A DNA stretch of 64,000 nt, from NCBI GenBank assembly GCA_029204225.1, contig CM055106.1:6544603-6608602 (forward strand). Reading direction: 5' to 3'. Within the stretch, counting starts at the first letter, position 1, and every line of letters begins with the position of its first letter. A program made the translations under genes and the position numbers. This document shows positions 26,516 to 37,751 of this stretch, in pieces. The notes under the pieces were generated by a model that saw nothing but the letters and a program-made list of their open reading frames with translations, ran no database searches and had not been told where the DNA came from. This DNA comes from Diphasiastrum complanatum (taxonomy: Eukaryota; Streptophyta; Lycopodiopsida; Lycopodiales; Lycopodiaceae).

Positions 26516-27602
26516 GGCTCATTAAGGAAAAGAATAACATTTTTCAGCTTGATTATGATGTATGTAATGTAGTTTTGTGCAACAAAATGAGCTAAGAAAA
26601 CAAAAACTTGTTTCTTGGAAGGATTAAAAAAACTAGAAGTAACAAGAAAACTCTGTGGGATAAAATATGTCAACATTGTAGATGATGCTAGTTGAATCAA
26701 ATAGATGCATTTTTTGGTGTAAAAAGCTTCATGTATAAATTATGATGTGATTTAGAGAGCTTCATGTACTCTTAATTCATGGAAGTAAAGAGTAGATGTA
26801 CACATACAAGGAAGAATCACTACAAAAATGTTTACATCGTTGGGAAAAGGACTAATGCTTATCTACATGCAATATCTAGCAATACTTTGTAAAGACGAGG
26901 AAAGATAACTATGTAGAACATGCAACACTCTTTTGGGATATAAGAGCATATGAGATTGTTAATGTAGAGCGTTGATTTTGGTTTTATCCAGATGTGTCTT
27001 GGTAATGGATTCTTAAGGTGGTAATAACTTTTTGGATATATGCCCATCTTGCATTGGAGTCATGTCTTGTGGATACCTAATCATGTTTTGACCATGTTCA
27101 TCTATCAAATTGGTTTGATGCTTCTTGCATCCATTCTAGGTCATCCTTTGGTGCACATCAACATATAACATGTGCAAATTCCTCTTTTTAGTCTTTGACT
27201 TGAATCGTAAATGGATGAATGAATCTCTGAAGCGGTAGGAAAAAACATTTTCTTGTGTAGTACAAATGCAATTGGCACGAATGTTGCCAATAACGATTAG
27301 ATAAGAATGTTTGAATACAGTTTGATTGTAAATAGTAACATTTTTATCAGAATTGAATGTATCATGTTTTTGGCATATTAGATTGGATATGTCATTCACA
27401 CCACTATTGTCCATTGTTAATTTGAATGTGTTGAACCTATATGGATGGTATTCGGTTTTGCAGATACAATGTATTTGAGCCTTTAGTGAATTTTATCGCA
27501 CCAGAACCAATGGTCTTACCTTCCCTGGCAATGAAGTTATTTGCTAATTTGTTTGGACACGTTTCTACTCAAAATGGAGATAAGGTTGGAAAGATTGGTT
27601 GA
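8356..27602 (+). CDS. AATF: AATF/Che-1/Bfr2 rRNA-processing factor, 3' eleven exons
   Basis: Eleven GT-AG exons join in consistent phase to 327 codons plus stop, without a break. Exons: 8356-8428, 11292-11366, 11613-11723, 15304-15358, 19108-19195, 19911-20013, 20121-20216, 20330-20401, 20601-20685, 22846-22933, 27464-27602. The product shows the AATF leucine-zipper region (ALWDRALELRIVLQK), the central block DRWYRKTQIATGAA, and the C-terminal TRAUB domain (FDDSEFYQQLL, VDRRASKGRKIRY, LVNFIAP). Family members act in the nucleolus in small-subunit pre-rRNA processing (Bfr2 in yeast, AATF-NGDN-NOL10 complex in animals). The usual plant protein is about 100 residues longer at its acidic N-terminus; those exons are missing from view and probably lie left of the window. 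Introns reach 4.5 kb and are filled with transposon relics. Confidence 0.9.
8429..11291 (+). other. AATF intron (2.9 kb), no recognised element
   Basis: The stretch is AT-rich. An open minus frame at 9406-9708 is Thr/Ser-rich and matches nothing I know. No transposon protein is recognised. Confidence 0.5.
11292..11366 (+). CDS. AATF: AATF exon with ALWDRALELR motif
   Basis: Bounded by CTTTATTTCAG and GTATGT, exactly 25 codons. It holds the most conserved N-terminal motif of the family. Confidence 0.9.
11613..11723 (+). CDS. AATF: AATF exon, leucine-zipper region
   Basis: Exactly 37 codons between acceptor ATATTTCAG and donor GTAGAC. It encodes the helix ending in LRTLDCLMDLQE, which corresponds to the conserved leucine-rich segment. 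Confidence 0.85.
13410..13483 (+). repeat. 37-bp minisatellite, two units
   Basis: Units start at 13410 and 13447 with CAGCGGT and contain GTCGGGACCATTCGGTCC, whose GGACC and GGTCC arms form a short hairpin. Same unit as the array at 13717-13827. Confidence 0.85.
13484..13962 (+). repeat. Direct duplication enclosing the second minisatellite array
   Basis: The segment from AACTGGTTGTCTTCATATCTG at about 13481-13625 is repeated at about 13825-13965 with a few changes (both contain GGGGAACGGGCTCTAACCTG). Each copy is preceded by 37-bp units, so a unit of about 345 bp was duplicated together with its array. Confidence 0.8.
13717..13827 (+). repeat. 37-bp minisatellite, three units
   Basis: Units start at 13717, 13754 and 13791, each CAGCGGTATG-C/T-CGTCGG followed by ACCATTCGGTCC or a close variant. 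Confidence 0.9.
15304..15358 (+). CDS. AATF: AATF short linker exon
   Basis: Acceptor TTGCTGCAG and donor GTAACT bound 55 bases (18 codons plus one base). The phase agrees with the next exon. Confidence 0.75.
15359..19107 (+). other. AATF intron (3.7 kb) with small duplications and a LINE-like relic
   Basis: It holds a 30-bp direct duplication at about 15951-16010 (CCTATTGATATGACACC twice), a CA/TA-rich simple tract at 16679-16721 and a LINE-like frame (separate entry). The rest, including 17.2-19.0 kb, shows nothing I recognise. Confidence 0.5.
16733..17196 (+). pseudogene. Possible LINE ORF1-like fragment
   Basis: A 102-codon frame (16733-17041), continuing past one stop, encodes MGIEREEVVEAHCLGKQIW followed by LVLVKFQNQWRRKILY and KIFVRPGF. 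This order (a helix ending in x-x-A-H-x-L-G-K, a beta strand x-L-V-K-F, basic residues) resembles the RNA-binding domain of LINE ORF1 proteins. No reverse transcriptase is nearby, so it would be a short relic. The identification rests on motif resemblance only. Confidence 0.35.
19108..19195 (+). CDS. AATF: AATF exon with acidic linker and W-K-K-L segment
   Basis: Using acceptor AAGCAG at 19102-19107 and donor GTTAGC, the 88 bases have phase 2-in and 2-out, as required by both neighbours. The end (TWKKLDLLYSR) corresponds to the W-rich helix before RNNSVDRW. The acceptor has a weak pyrimidine tract, so the exact start is less sure. Confidence 0.7.
19462..19647 (+). repeat. 93-bp perfect tandem duplication
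   Basis: Two apparently identical 93-bp units start at 19462 and 19555 (CTCGAGGCACCTCAACTTC). They lie in the intron between the fifth and sixth visible AATF exons. Identity suggests a recent event. Confidence 0.95.
19911..20013 (+). CDS. AATF: AATF exon with RKTQIATGAAAI block
   Basis: Bounded by GCTTTTCTAG and GTACGG; one base plus 34 codons. It contains the hallmark D-x-W-x-x-K-T-Q type motif (DRWYRKTQ). Confidence 0.9.
20121..20216 (+). CDS. AATF: AATF exon, REPSRLIRRMQLKK segment
   Basis: Exactly 32 codons between GGATGCAG and GTAGTT. The M-R-E-P-S-R-L-I-R-R-M-Q string is strongly conserved in plant AATF proteins. Confidence 0.9.
20330..20401 (+). CDS. AATF: AATF linker exon before TRAUB domain
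   Basis: Exactly 24 codons between CTGTTTCAG and GTATCC; an acidic, less conserved linker. Confidence 0.85.
20601..20685 (+). CDS. AATF: AATF exon, start of TRAUB domain
   Basis: Bounded by TTTGTCACAG and GTACCA, 28 codons plus one base. It encodes the acidic DDSEFYQQLLNEFLE motif typical of the TRAUB domain start. Confidence 0.9.
20870..21897 (+). pseudogene. Ty1/copia RT end and RNase H relic
   Basis: Inside an AATF intron, the RT end is recognisable (LKKFNMTECMPISTPCN near 20887), followed by a badly decayed linker and RNase H pieces (GGFIDVD then a stop, STIAYTSTPGIGATSWCSRK, SSMEAKYRA, TTKHIEF, DIFTKGLARQ, 21170-21580). Several in-frame stops and shifts show it is dead. It ends at GTGGAGAT, which fits a polypurine tract, directly before an LTR-like start. 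Confidence 0.85.
21898..22845 (+). repeat. Copia 3' LTR start and unassigned tail, CA-rich tract
   Basis: TGTTGAGGTATTTATTG at 21898 directly follows the purine tract GTGGAGAT, the expected start of the 3' LTR of the copia relic. The LTR end cannot be fixed without the partner LTR. The final part (about 22706-22800) is an alternating purine-pyrimidine tract of CA and CGCA units ending 46 bases before an AATF exon. Confidence 0.55.
22846..22933 (+). CDS. AATF: AATF exon, basic TRAUB core
   Basis: Acceptor TTGCATGCAG directly follows an alternating CA/CG tract. Two bases, 28 codons and two bases encode KLRNKKRKAVDRRASKGRK, the most basic and conserved part of the domain. Confidence 0.92.
24923..25037 (+). 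mobile_element. tRNA-derived short insert (SINE-like) with 15-bp target duplication
   Basis: The 15-mer CATTGTCTATGAGTA occurs at 24923-24937 and again at 25023-25037. The 85 bases between carry a polymerase III box A-like TGGCTCAATTGGTTAG (near 24950) and box B-like GGTTCGAGCC (near 24995), and end in AAGAAA. This is the structure of a retroposed tRNA-derived element. At 85 bp it is close to tRNA length, so it is either a truncated SINE or a retroposed tRNA-like RNA. The perfect duplication implies a recent insertion. Confidence 0.8.
26211..26520 (+). repeat. 117-bp tandem duplication with (CT)n expanded in second unit
   Basis: GTAGGTGATTATTCAAGTGC occurs at 26211 and about 26328, about 117 bp apart, and the similarity continues for about 60 bp. 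At the place where unit 1 reads TTAGAGAGCTCATT, unit 2 has a CT tract of about 80 bp (26434-26512). Confidence 0.85.
27464..27602 (+). CDS. AATF: AATF terminal exon
   Basis: Acceptor GTTTTGCAG; it encodes LVNFIAPEPM and ends KIG-stop with TGA at 27600-27602. It completes the TRAUB domain (LANLFG). Confidence 0.92.
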
Positions 27603-28385
27603 GAATATTGAGCATTATTTCTAGATAGTTTGTGAATATAAAATGCCATGAATAATGATTTGTGATTGCAGTTTCCCTAGTAGAGCTTATTTGGTGATTT
27701 CAAAATTGAGTTTCTCCACTTATAAGAAACTGTCATTATGAGATGAGCTTAATTTTTTATTGAGTTGCTTTTTTTACTTCATGGTCATTGTGATTTTTTT
27801 TTCTCTTGGATGTGCTTTCGTGTGGTTGATTGGAGATTTAAGGAGATGAAAGGAGGCCTTCAACAATATATCGCTTGTTGGGGAACACATTAGAGGAGTT
27901 TTGAGCTCCAAAAAGATCCTTTAAGAATTCGTGCAAAATGTAGTTTATATTATTAAAATATTATAATACTAATACTTTTGACTTGCCATAACTTTTTAAT
28001 CGTAGCTCAGAAGTATGTCATCTAACATATCATTGGAAAGCCTTTGTCGAGTGCTTTCCAATGCACCAAACTTCGCTAAATTTGGACTTACCACTAAAAA
28101 GTTATGCCATTTTTAGTGTGGAATCAAAATGTGGACTCAAAAAGTTACGTTTCGTAGATTTCAAACTTGAGTGTTTTGATTGGTCTATGTGTAAGAAAAA
28201 ATTGAGAAAAAATAAAAAAAGAATCTTTACAAAGGGTCCTTTTTGGATTTAGAACTCCTCTAATGTGCCCTTGTAAATTTGCATTAAGACTTTTGTAATT
28301 TTCTTGATATTTAGCATGTGCTAGGAGTCCTGTTCCTATTCCGTTGAAGCTGTAGATGTCTCTTGAGCCAATGTGTGCCTTTGAT
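27603..28385. other. 3' flank of AATF
   Basis: No gene is visible. At 28031-28063 there is a perfect 11-bp inverted repeat, CATTGGAAAGC and GCTTTCCAATG, around an 11-base loop. Confidence 0.5.
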
Positions 28386-29723
28386 TTGAATCAAGGTCAA
28401 GAAAATGAGTAGTATAGTGCCCAATCTTTTGCATTGTGCTTGTGGCATTATATACATATTAAGGGCGTTGTAGCATGTAGTTATGGTAGGACACTTTTTC
28501 ATTAGGCTATCAAATGGCAAGATCTTTTCTATAAGTATAATATCTTTAGTTGTTTACTTGTTCTTTCTTATGGCATGCTCAATTTTCTCAGTTATTTACC
28601 TAACATTTCCTTCAAAAATTTCTTGGACATTTAGTTTTAAAGTTAATTTTCCAATGTACTTTTGTCTTTATTCCTAAAGAAAACTTTTTCACTTTGATAT
28701 TTTGTTAGGCCATGACACTTTGCAGCCACATGCTTTTGTTTGGCACTCCTTCAATCATAAGTTTTTTATTTTTCTTCTTTTAATGCAACTTTTTGGCGTA
28801 TAGAGCTTTGTTTCCTATGCTTATAATTGATATGTGAGAATCTTGCATTTTCAACATTGTAGCAAATTGTTTACACAATTATGTTTTTTCAACTAGAAAA
28901 TGCTAATAATTAATAGAACATGTAGCTAGGAAGTTATTTATGTACATTTTTAGAGCTTTTCAACCATCTCTAGTTTAGTATTAGGACAAAATTGATAGGG
29001 TGCATATCATATTTCATATAAGATAAACAACCAATTTCTTCTCATAAGTTCCAAGTAATCGATTATGGGTCTTGAAGCATAATTATGCAGCATGGCCAAA
29101 GACAACAACGTTTATTGTCGTCTATCTGTTTTTTTTTTTATGGATTATGAGTTGAGTACGTGTGTAACTTGATTGACTATGATATGTAAAAAATATCTTC
29201 CATGGTATTCTATTTGTTTACTCATGTTATCCTTTTATAGTGAAAACGTGTAGGAGGAAAAATACTACAAAAAAATTCTCTTCTTTTTCTCACACATGAA
29301 AGGGAATGCAAAGAATATTAGAACTTTTGTGAAATCAGAAAGTCAATAAATGATAAACTATGACATGATTATGATCTTCGCCTTTGATTTTTTTTTACTA
29401 TTACCAGATATTCGCATACTCTACAACTCTTATTGTTTGTTTAATAACCACAATATTTATGCATATCACATTTTGATTTTGTAACATTCATAAGGGTCTT
29501 ATGGTAGAAAGTTATAGGATCTAAAATATGTGTTGTTCATCAATGATGGAAGAATTGTCAAATGTTTACAGAAGAAAATGAAGTGCTTCTATTGTGGCAA
29601 GAAATGGCATTGGCAAAGTCACAAGAAAAAAGTTGAATCATAGAAAGATAAAGACAAACAATCAGGCAATCTCATTGAAGGGGATGTTGATGTTTAGTTT
29701 AAAGCACGTGCATACATGTGCGT

Positions 29724-29756
<33 letters not shown>

Positions 29757-31414
29757 TAACTTTTGATCAAGTTAATTCATGCTTTTCAGTGCATTACATG
29801 GTGATAATGACTTTGCATTGTGACAATGATTTTGCCAAAACCCTACCATATGACTATCCTTAACTAACATTATGTTCGATGCTTTTGCCTTTGATTATGT
29901 GGTTGTTACTTTAAACTACTTTTAGTTTTGCTTGGGGATATTTTCAACCATCTAGTTTTCATTTTAACTAATGTTATGTCATGGTCTGTGTTTACAATGA
30001 TTTACAAAAACGAAAACCAGACCTAATATTCTAAAATTAGCAAGGGGTTACAATATATGGTCTAAACATGTTTGAATTGCTTGACATGACAATTGTGGCA
30101 AAACACTTATTTTGATTTAGTCAAGCTACTTTTATGTTTGCTTTTTTTTTTTTTTATGACAATTAATTCCTCCCTAACTCTATAGACACATTGATCCAAT
30201 TTGGTCATGGAGCGCTTGTGTTGTGGATTCTTTGATGGCAAGTGGTCTAAAGCTTATTTTAGGTTAAAACATTGTTTTGGATTTTTCTTTGAACTTGGGA
30301 CAAATTCAATATACGTGTTACAGTTCTCCTCCTTCCCTTTATCTTATGGCTAACTCTCTATTTTTCACCTAGGTGGATAATAACTTGTTAAATGTTGTAT
30401 ATTTAAGAAATACCATGATAATGTTTAACTTAATACAATGACTATAGACATTATTAGAGTTTCCTAATCCAAGAACATCTACTTGTTGTATGGGAATGAT
30501 GGTGTATGAGAGAATAGAAGATTGAAAATTGCAACATGGGACTTGAAGCCTATTATTTATGCAACCAATGATGGTGGTGCTTCCATGTCTTTGATATACA
30601 CTTATCATGACCATAGACTTTTATGTGCAGATTTACAAAATGCTATGCTTATGTTAAAAACCTTGTTTCAGCCAAGACGTTTAGGATCACTATTAATACT
30701 TCTTTGCTACATATAACTTTATATATATATATATATATATATAATATAATACATATGAAAAGTTGTAGGTACTTGTTATGTTATCTATATGTTACAACTT
30801 TTTAAACATTTATTATTGCACTTTGGATGTGTGTGTATGTGTGTGTGTGTTGAAAATTGTGCAATAAAAGGTGCTTCAAGATATACATATACACTTCTTA
30901 TTGCGCAATCTTGAAAAACTGAAATAATGTTCGACTTTTTATTTATACTATGGACAAGAGTAGAGTATTCTATTTTAGGCTCAGTAAAACCCCTTTTCTT
31001 TGTCAAAAGTATCCTTGATGAAGAGAAGCAAATGTTGCAATTTTTTATTCTCAATTGATCTATTTTGGTGTAATGTTATTTTAGTACTCTTGCTTGGGTG
31101 CTTCTTACTTTGCTTTTGTTTTAGTGAAATCACTATAGCTCCATAGAGTGTTTGAGATGCTTAATTTTATTTTGATAATTAGTAGCATAGTTATTTCGTG
31201 GTTTGTGTTGTTGGATGTGGGGATTAGTTAGGTAGTGGATGTACAATGGTGGGTGTGATTAAAGTTAGTGGTGGGACTATGTTATGTCAAATGTTATTTG
31301 TTTTTTTATCTTACGTTTGTCATAACGAGAAAAATCTCTCTACATTTGGTGCCAAATGGCTCATGCTTTTTAGTTGTTGCTATTTTTTTGTTGTGGGCAC
31401 CTAGTTTTTTTTTT
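28386..31414 (+). repeat. Dispersed repeat family R1, copy 1 (3.0 kb)
   Basis: The segment is collinear and highly similar to 48489-50664. Both contain a relic of a copia-type Gag zinc knuckle (KCFYCGKKWHWQSH near 29580, with the last Cys replaced) followed by a stop. Copy 1 has about 1.1 kb (about 29753-30848) absent from copy 2, lying between a (CA)n tract (29724-29752) and a (TG)n tract (30827-30851). It also carries (TA)n at 30717-30743. It lacks shorter segments present in copy 2. It is probably a decayed retroelement internal region; no LTR is evident. Confidence 0.8.
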
Positions 31415-32039
31415 GGATCTACTTCTACTTCTTGTTTGTTTCTCTAATTTCCTTGGATGTATGTATGTATGGGGATGCAAAGCTGCAGAATCTATCCCCC
31501 AACCAACTTTGAAAATAGTATTAGAAAAAAAAGACTAATCGAAACTTGGTAAAATCAATTCCTCATAAAAAACAAAAAACTGCTTAAAAAAAAAGTTCAC
31601 CAGTCTATTTGCACAAACTAACCTTGATCAGATTGTGGGATGCAAATTTGACCTTGCCCTCTTTGTAGAGACTCATGCAAACATTTTTCATCTCCAATAG
31701 GAAGCTTGAGTACCTCTCATAAAAATCACAATTTTTTTGATAACTTAATATGGATGATTGTTGACCTCTCCAAACCCACCTCATCCACTTCTGAGTAAGC
31801 CTATTTTGACCTAATGTTGGGGCTTGGTGGGACACCATACCATGTATAGATCAGATAGATCTACTGTAATGAATAAAAGGTACCCCAATGGAACAACATG
31901 TAAAAGTGCAAAATGAAGAGGATGAATTGTCTTTCAAAGTTCACTCTCTATAAATAACTTATAGGCTCTTTGATGTGGTTAACAATAACTAGACCTAATC
32001 TAAGCTTTAGAGTATACAATCTTAGTCAACATATGCAAG
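31415..32039. other. Unassigned AT-rich stretch
   Basis: No gene or repeat that I can name is seen here. Confidence 0.4.
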
Positions 32040-32330
32040 AATCACTAGTTATGCATTGGAAAAGAGCCAAAAGTATCTGATCATATATCTCATGTACTCC
32101 TGATATTGGCATTCTTGATAGAGGAGTGAGCATTAACTTGCATGCTTTTTAGAAACTCAAATTTTGTTGGAGACAAGAAGGATAGAAAGTGTACAAATGA
32201 CTTTCCAACGTTTCTTGGAAAACAAGGCGTCTCTTGGCTATCAAAGACAATTTCAATATCCTTAATCCAAGTTGAGTACAAAGCTCTCAATGGATCAAAA
32301 GGTTTCTACTGGAGTTCAAGGTGATTAGAT
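32040..32330 (+). pseudogene. Ty1/copia RNase H relic
   Basis: Decayed but recognisable as RNase H: HWKRAK near 32055, then NFVGDKKDRKCTNDFPTFLG (32160-32220) and VSWLSK, VEYKAL. It lines up with the RNase H of element D at 62.5-62.8 kb (DFAGDKRDRKSTSAYSTFIG there). The frame is broken. Confidence 0.8.
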
Positions 32331-32349
32331 CAAGTGTTATTCAATTTTT

Positions 32350-32701
32350 CAAGTGTGATAATGTCTCGATGCAAAGTCTCTCATCTAACCCCATTCACAT
32401 TTCTTTCTATCAGGAATAAAGAAGGGAATGACTGTCTCAGATGCCTAATCATTCTTCTCCTTATGGTTGTCTACAACACCTATACTAAAGTTCACCACAT
32501 ATCAGAACTGCTCTATCATTTCCGTTCTCTAAGTAATCCAGATCCTTTCCCATTAGCAGTTTTCAAACTGTCCATAGTTATTATTATTTTCTTTGTTGGG
32601 ACGACGGCCTCCATTTTCGCTCCAGCCTATTAGACTCCATCTCTCAGTCGTTCCTAACAGAGTGAGAGCTGATAAGCATAAAGCCACACAACACCCCTTT
32701 A
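32350..32701 (+). repeat. Probable 5' LTR region of a small copia derivative
   Basis: The stretch precedes a copia primer-binding site and ends with ...CACAACACCCC. The start is uncertain; TGTGATAATGTCTCG at 32350 and TGTTGGGACG near 32595 are both candidates. Confidence 0.35.
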
Positions 32702-32715
32702 GCGGTATCAGAGCC
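32702..32715 (+). other. Copia primer-binding site
   Basis: GCGGTATCAGAGCCC matches the core TGGTATCAGAGC, complementary to initiator tRNA-Met, used by plant copia elements. Confidence 0.7.
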
Positions 32716-32839
32716 CTGGTTATGGATTTACTAGAGTATTGAGATTGAAAGAACCTAATACGTTCATATTATTTGTGTATAATCTTTGTTCTTCGATCTA
32801 CATGGAACGTTTTACTTCAGAGATTTGCTTGATCAACAA

Positions 32840-33116
32840 GTTCAACAGAGATGATTTTCACATGTGAAAATTCAAAATGAAGATGATATTGATCAAAAAG
32901 GAGCTATGGGGATACGTCAACGGTTCAATAGCCAGACCGGCAGAAAAACCTAGCACCAAGGCAGTTGATTCTAAAACTTCGTTTGAAGCCTACTATGGCT
33001 ACAAACCAAGTCTGAAATACCTATGTGTGTTTGGATGTCTTTGCTATGCACAAATACCGTTTGATCTGAGAAAGAAACTAGACCCAGCTATTTGCTCCGA
33101 AAGAGCAAGCTCTTAG
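32840..33116 (+). pseudogene. Copia gag-integrase deletion fusion
   Basis: The frame begins like the N-terminus of a copia Gag (KMKMILIKKELWGYVNGSIA) and, within about 20 codons, becomes the C-terminal part of integrase/early pol (KTSFEAYYGYKPSLKYLCVFGCLCYAQIP), so the rest of gag, protease and the integrase core are missing. Both parts are in one open frame from 32877 to 33116. It lies 160 bp after the primer-binding site, in the normal place of gag. The fusion is either an internal deletion or a template jump. Confidence 0.75.
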
Positions 33117-36085
<2,969 letters not shown>

Positions 36086-36935
36086 GAAAATACACAAGAC
36101 TAGGCTGCCAAGAATACCTAGAATTGAACAAACTTGATCAACATATGATCAACACACTAAGATATTGATTCAACCTGTAAAACCACATGTAAACCACACT
36201 TCTAAAAGTTTATAAACTCCAGTAAATGATAAATACAAGCTTTAGAGATGAATGAAAGAGCACACTTAGTGAATCATAAGACTAGCTTCACTAGCTTGTC
36301 AAATATTGGTGTTTAGATGTAGATCTAAGATCACTTCTCATGAGAATGTTCCTCAACTTGTTAAGAACCTGAAAACACATTTGCATAATGGTTAAAACCT
36401 TGCAGCAAATGCTCCAATCAAATTACATAAGGAGAGCTACTTACATGCTCAACAAAGTACACCAAATTTTATGCAAAAGATTGTTGACAATCCGTTCACC
36501 CAAAGGGGGATCTTTCATCCAAGTGGGAGCTTTGCTCAGCCTTTTGGAGAAATACAAAATCACTCAAAGAGTATTTGTCATCCACTTAAGGAGAAGGTTC
36601 ATCCACTTAAGGAGAGTGTTCATCCACAAAGGAGAGTGTTCATCCACATAAGTGGAGATTGTCAACAATACATTGAATAGAACATTGTTAGTATTGAATA
36701 TGCACAAGCCTCACAATCAACAAATGATTAGGTGTTATGATCTGATCCAAAATAGTTTCTTATCAGCCTCTAGTCTTCAATAGACCTGAAATATGCTTTT
36801 GATCCACAAGTTCAACTCACAAAACAAAGGTTAGTAAGATTTGATCAACTAAGCAATGCATAATCATGCTAGAATTTGATCAAACATCCAAATATCACCA
36901 TAAATGGAAATCTTACTAAAAATAACAGCCAACTA
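36086..36935 (-). mobile_element. Element E: copia-family 5' leader, truncated
   Basis: Read on the minus strand this matches the untranslated leader between PBS and gag of elements A (44268-45439) and B (52304-53477), at clearly lower identity. It includes the HindIII-free stretch with repeated CTCCTTAAGTGGATGA-type units and ends at about 36090 before any gag. Together with the PBS at 36936-36947 and the split LTR it defines an old, truncated member of the A/B family. Confidence 0.85.
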
Positions 36936-36947
36936 GCCCTGATAGCA
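36936..36947 (-). other. Element E primer-binding site
   Basis: On the minus strand this reads TGCTATCAGGGC, a two-mismatch form of TGGTATCAGAGC, placed directly after the LTR end TTTTCACA. Confidence 0.8.
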
Positions 36948-37096
36948 TGTGAAAAAAGTGGTTCTTGAATGGATCCAAACTCCCAAAATACTTGGCTAAG
37001 ATCTTTGCACAACAAGCTACAAAAGCTAGAAATGGCAAAGCATCCTAATGCTATCTTGATACACATGAACTTGACAAAGCATTCAAGAGACAAAAG
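36948..37096 (-). repeat. Element E LTR, 3' part (149 bp)
   Basis: The minus strand aligns with the last ~150 bp of the A and B LTRs and ends TTTTCACA at the PBS. The remaining 482 bp of this LTR lie at 41961-42442, on the far side of a transposon insertion; 149 plus 482 equals 631 bp, close to the 647-655 bp of A and B. Confidence 0.85.
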
Positions 37097-37184
37097 GGGA
37101 CTTGGCATTTTGGGAGTAAATTGGCTGTGAGTTCCACGAGTTTTGTATTCTTTACCTGCCTACTTTGGATAGCACATGGTGTGC
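37097..37184 (+). repeat. Left terminal inverted repeat of the Mutator-like element
   Basis: Starts GGGACTTGGCATTTTGGGAG and pairs with 41873-41960 in inverted orientation. Confidence 0.88.
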
Positions 37185-37751
37185 ATATAAAGCAAGGAAG
37201 AAAACATTTGTGTGACATTAGTTGAACCTCTTATCTGCTTATATAGTTGTCAACAGTAAAAAGGTCACACTATAAATGTAACTACATAAATAATGACTAA
37301 AAAAAATGACCAAATAATGATTAAAGAAAATGATTCAAGAAAATGACTAAATAAACATGAAAAAAAAAACTACATAAACATAATTAAACAAAACATTAAT
37401 ATTTTAAGTCATTGTATACCAAAAGTTATTGTATATCGAAACTCAAACCTAAATAAAAACAAGCCTATGATCCCAAAAGATGGTCCACAAGCCTATGGTC
37501 CCAAAACATGAAAATCTCCAAATCAAGAACTTTCAAATTTCAATTGTCACTCTGTTGCTTCGTCATCTACAAATCTGCATTTAATCCTTGCTTTCCGCTC
37601 CTTAGGGCATTGTGAGTCCTCATCCTCCAAAATTGACATTGGCCTGGCCATAGATTGAGCATAACATGGCAACTCACTTTATAAATACATCATTTTACAT
37701 GAATATAGAATTTCAGATAAATGGGTTTAACGTATACAAAACAAGCACTTA

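Larger units (their letters stand above)
22934..27463 (+). other. AATF intron (4.5 kb), largest visible intron
   Basis: AT-rich with no recognised protein. It contains the tRNA-derived insert at 24923-25037 and the duplicated unit with (CT)n at 26211-26520. The remainder shows nothing I can assign. Confidence 0.6.

Noticed and set aside
26404-26700. Arg/Glu-rich minus frame
   Set aside because: Created by the (CT)n microsatellite.
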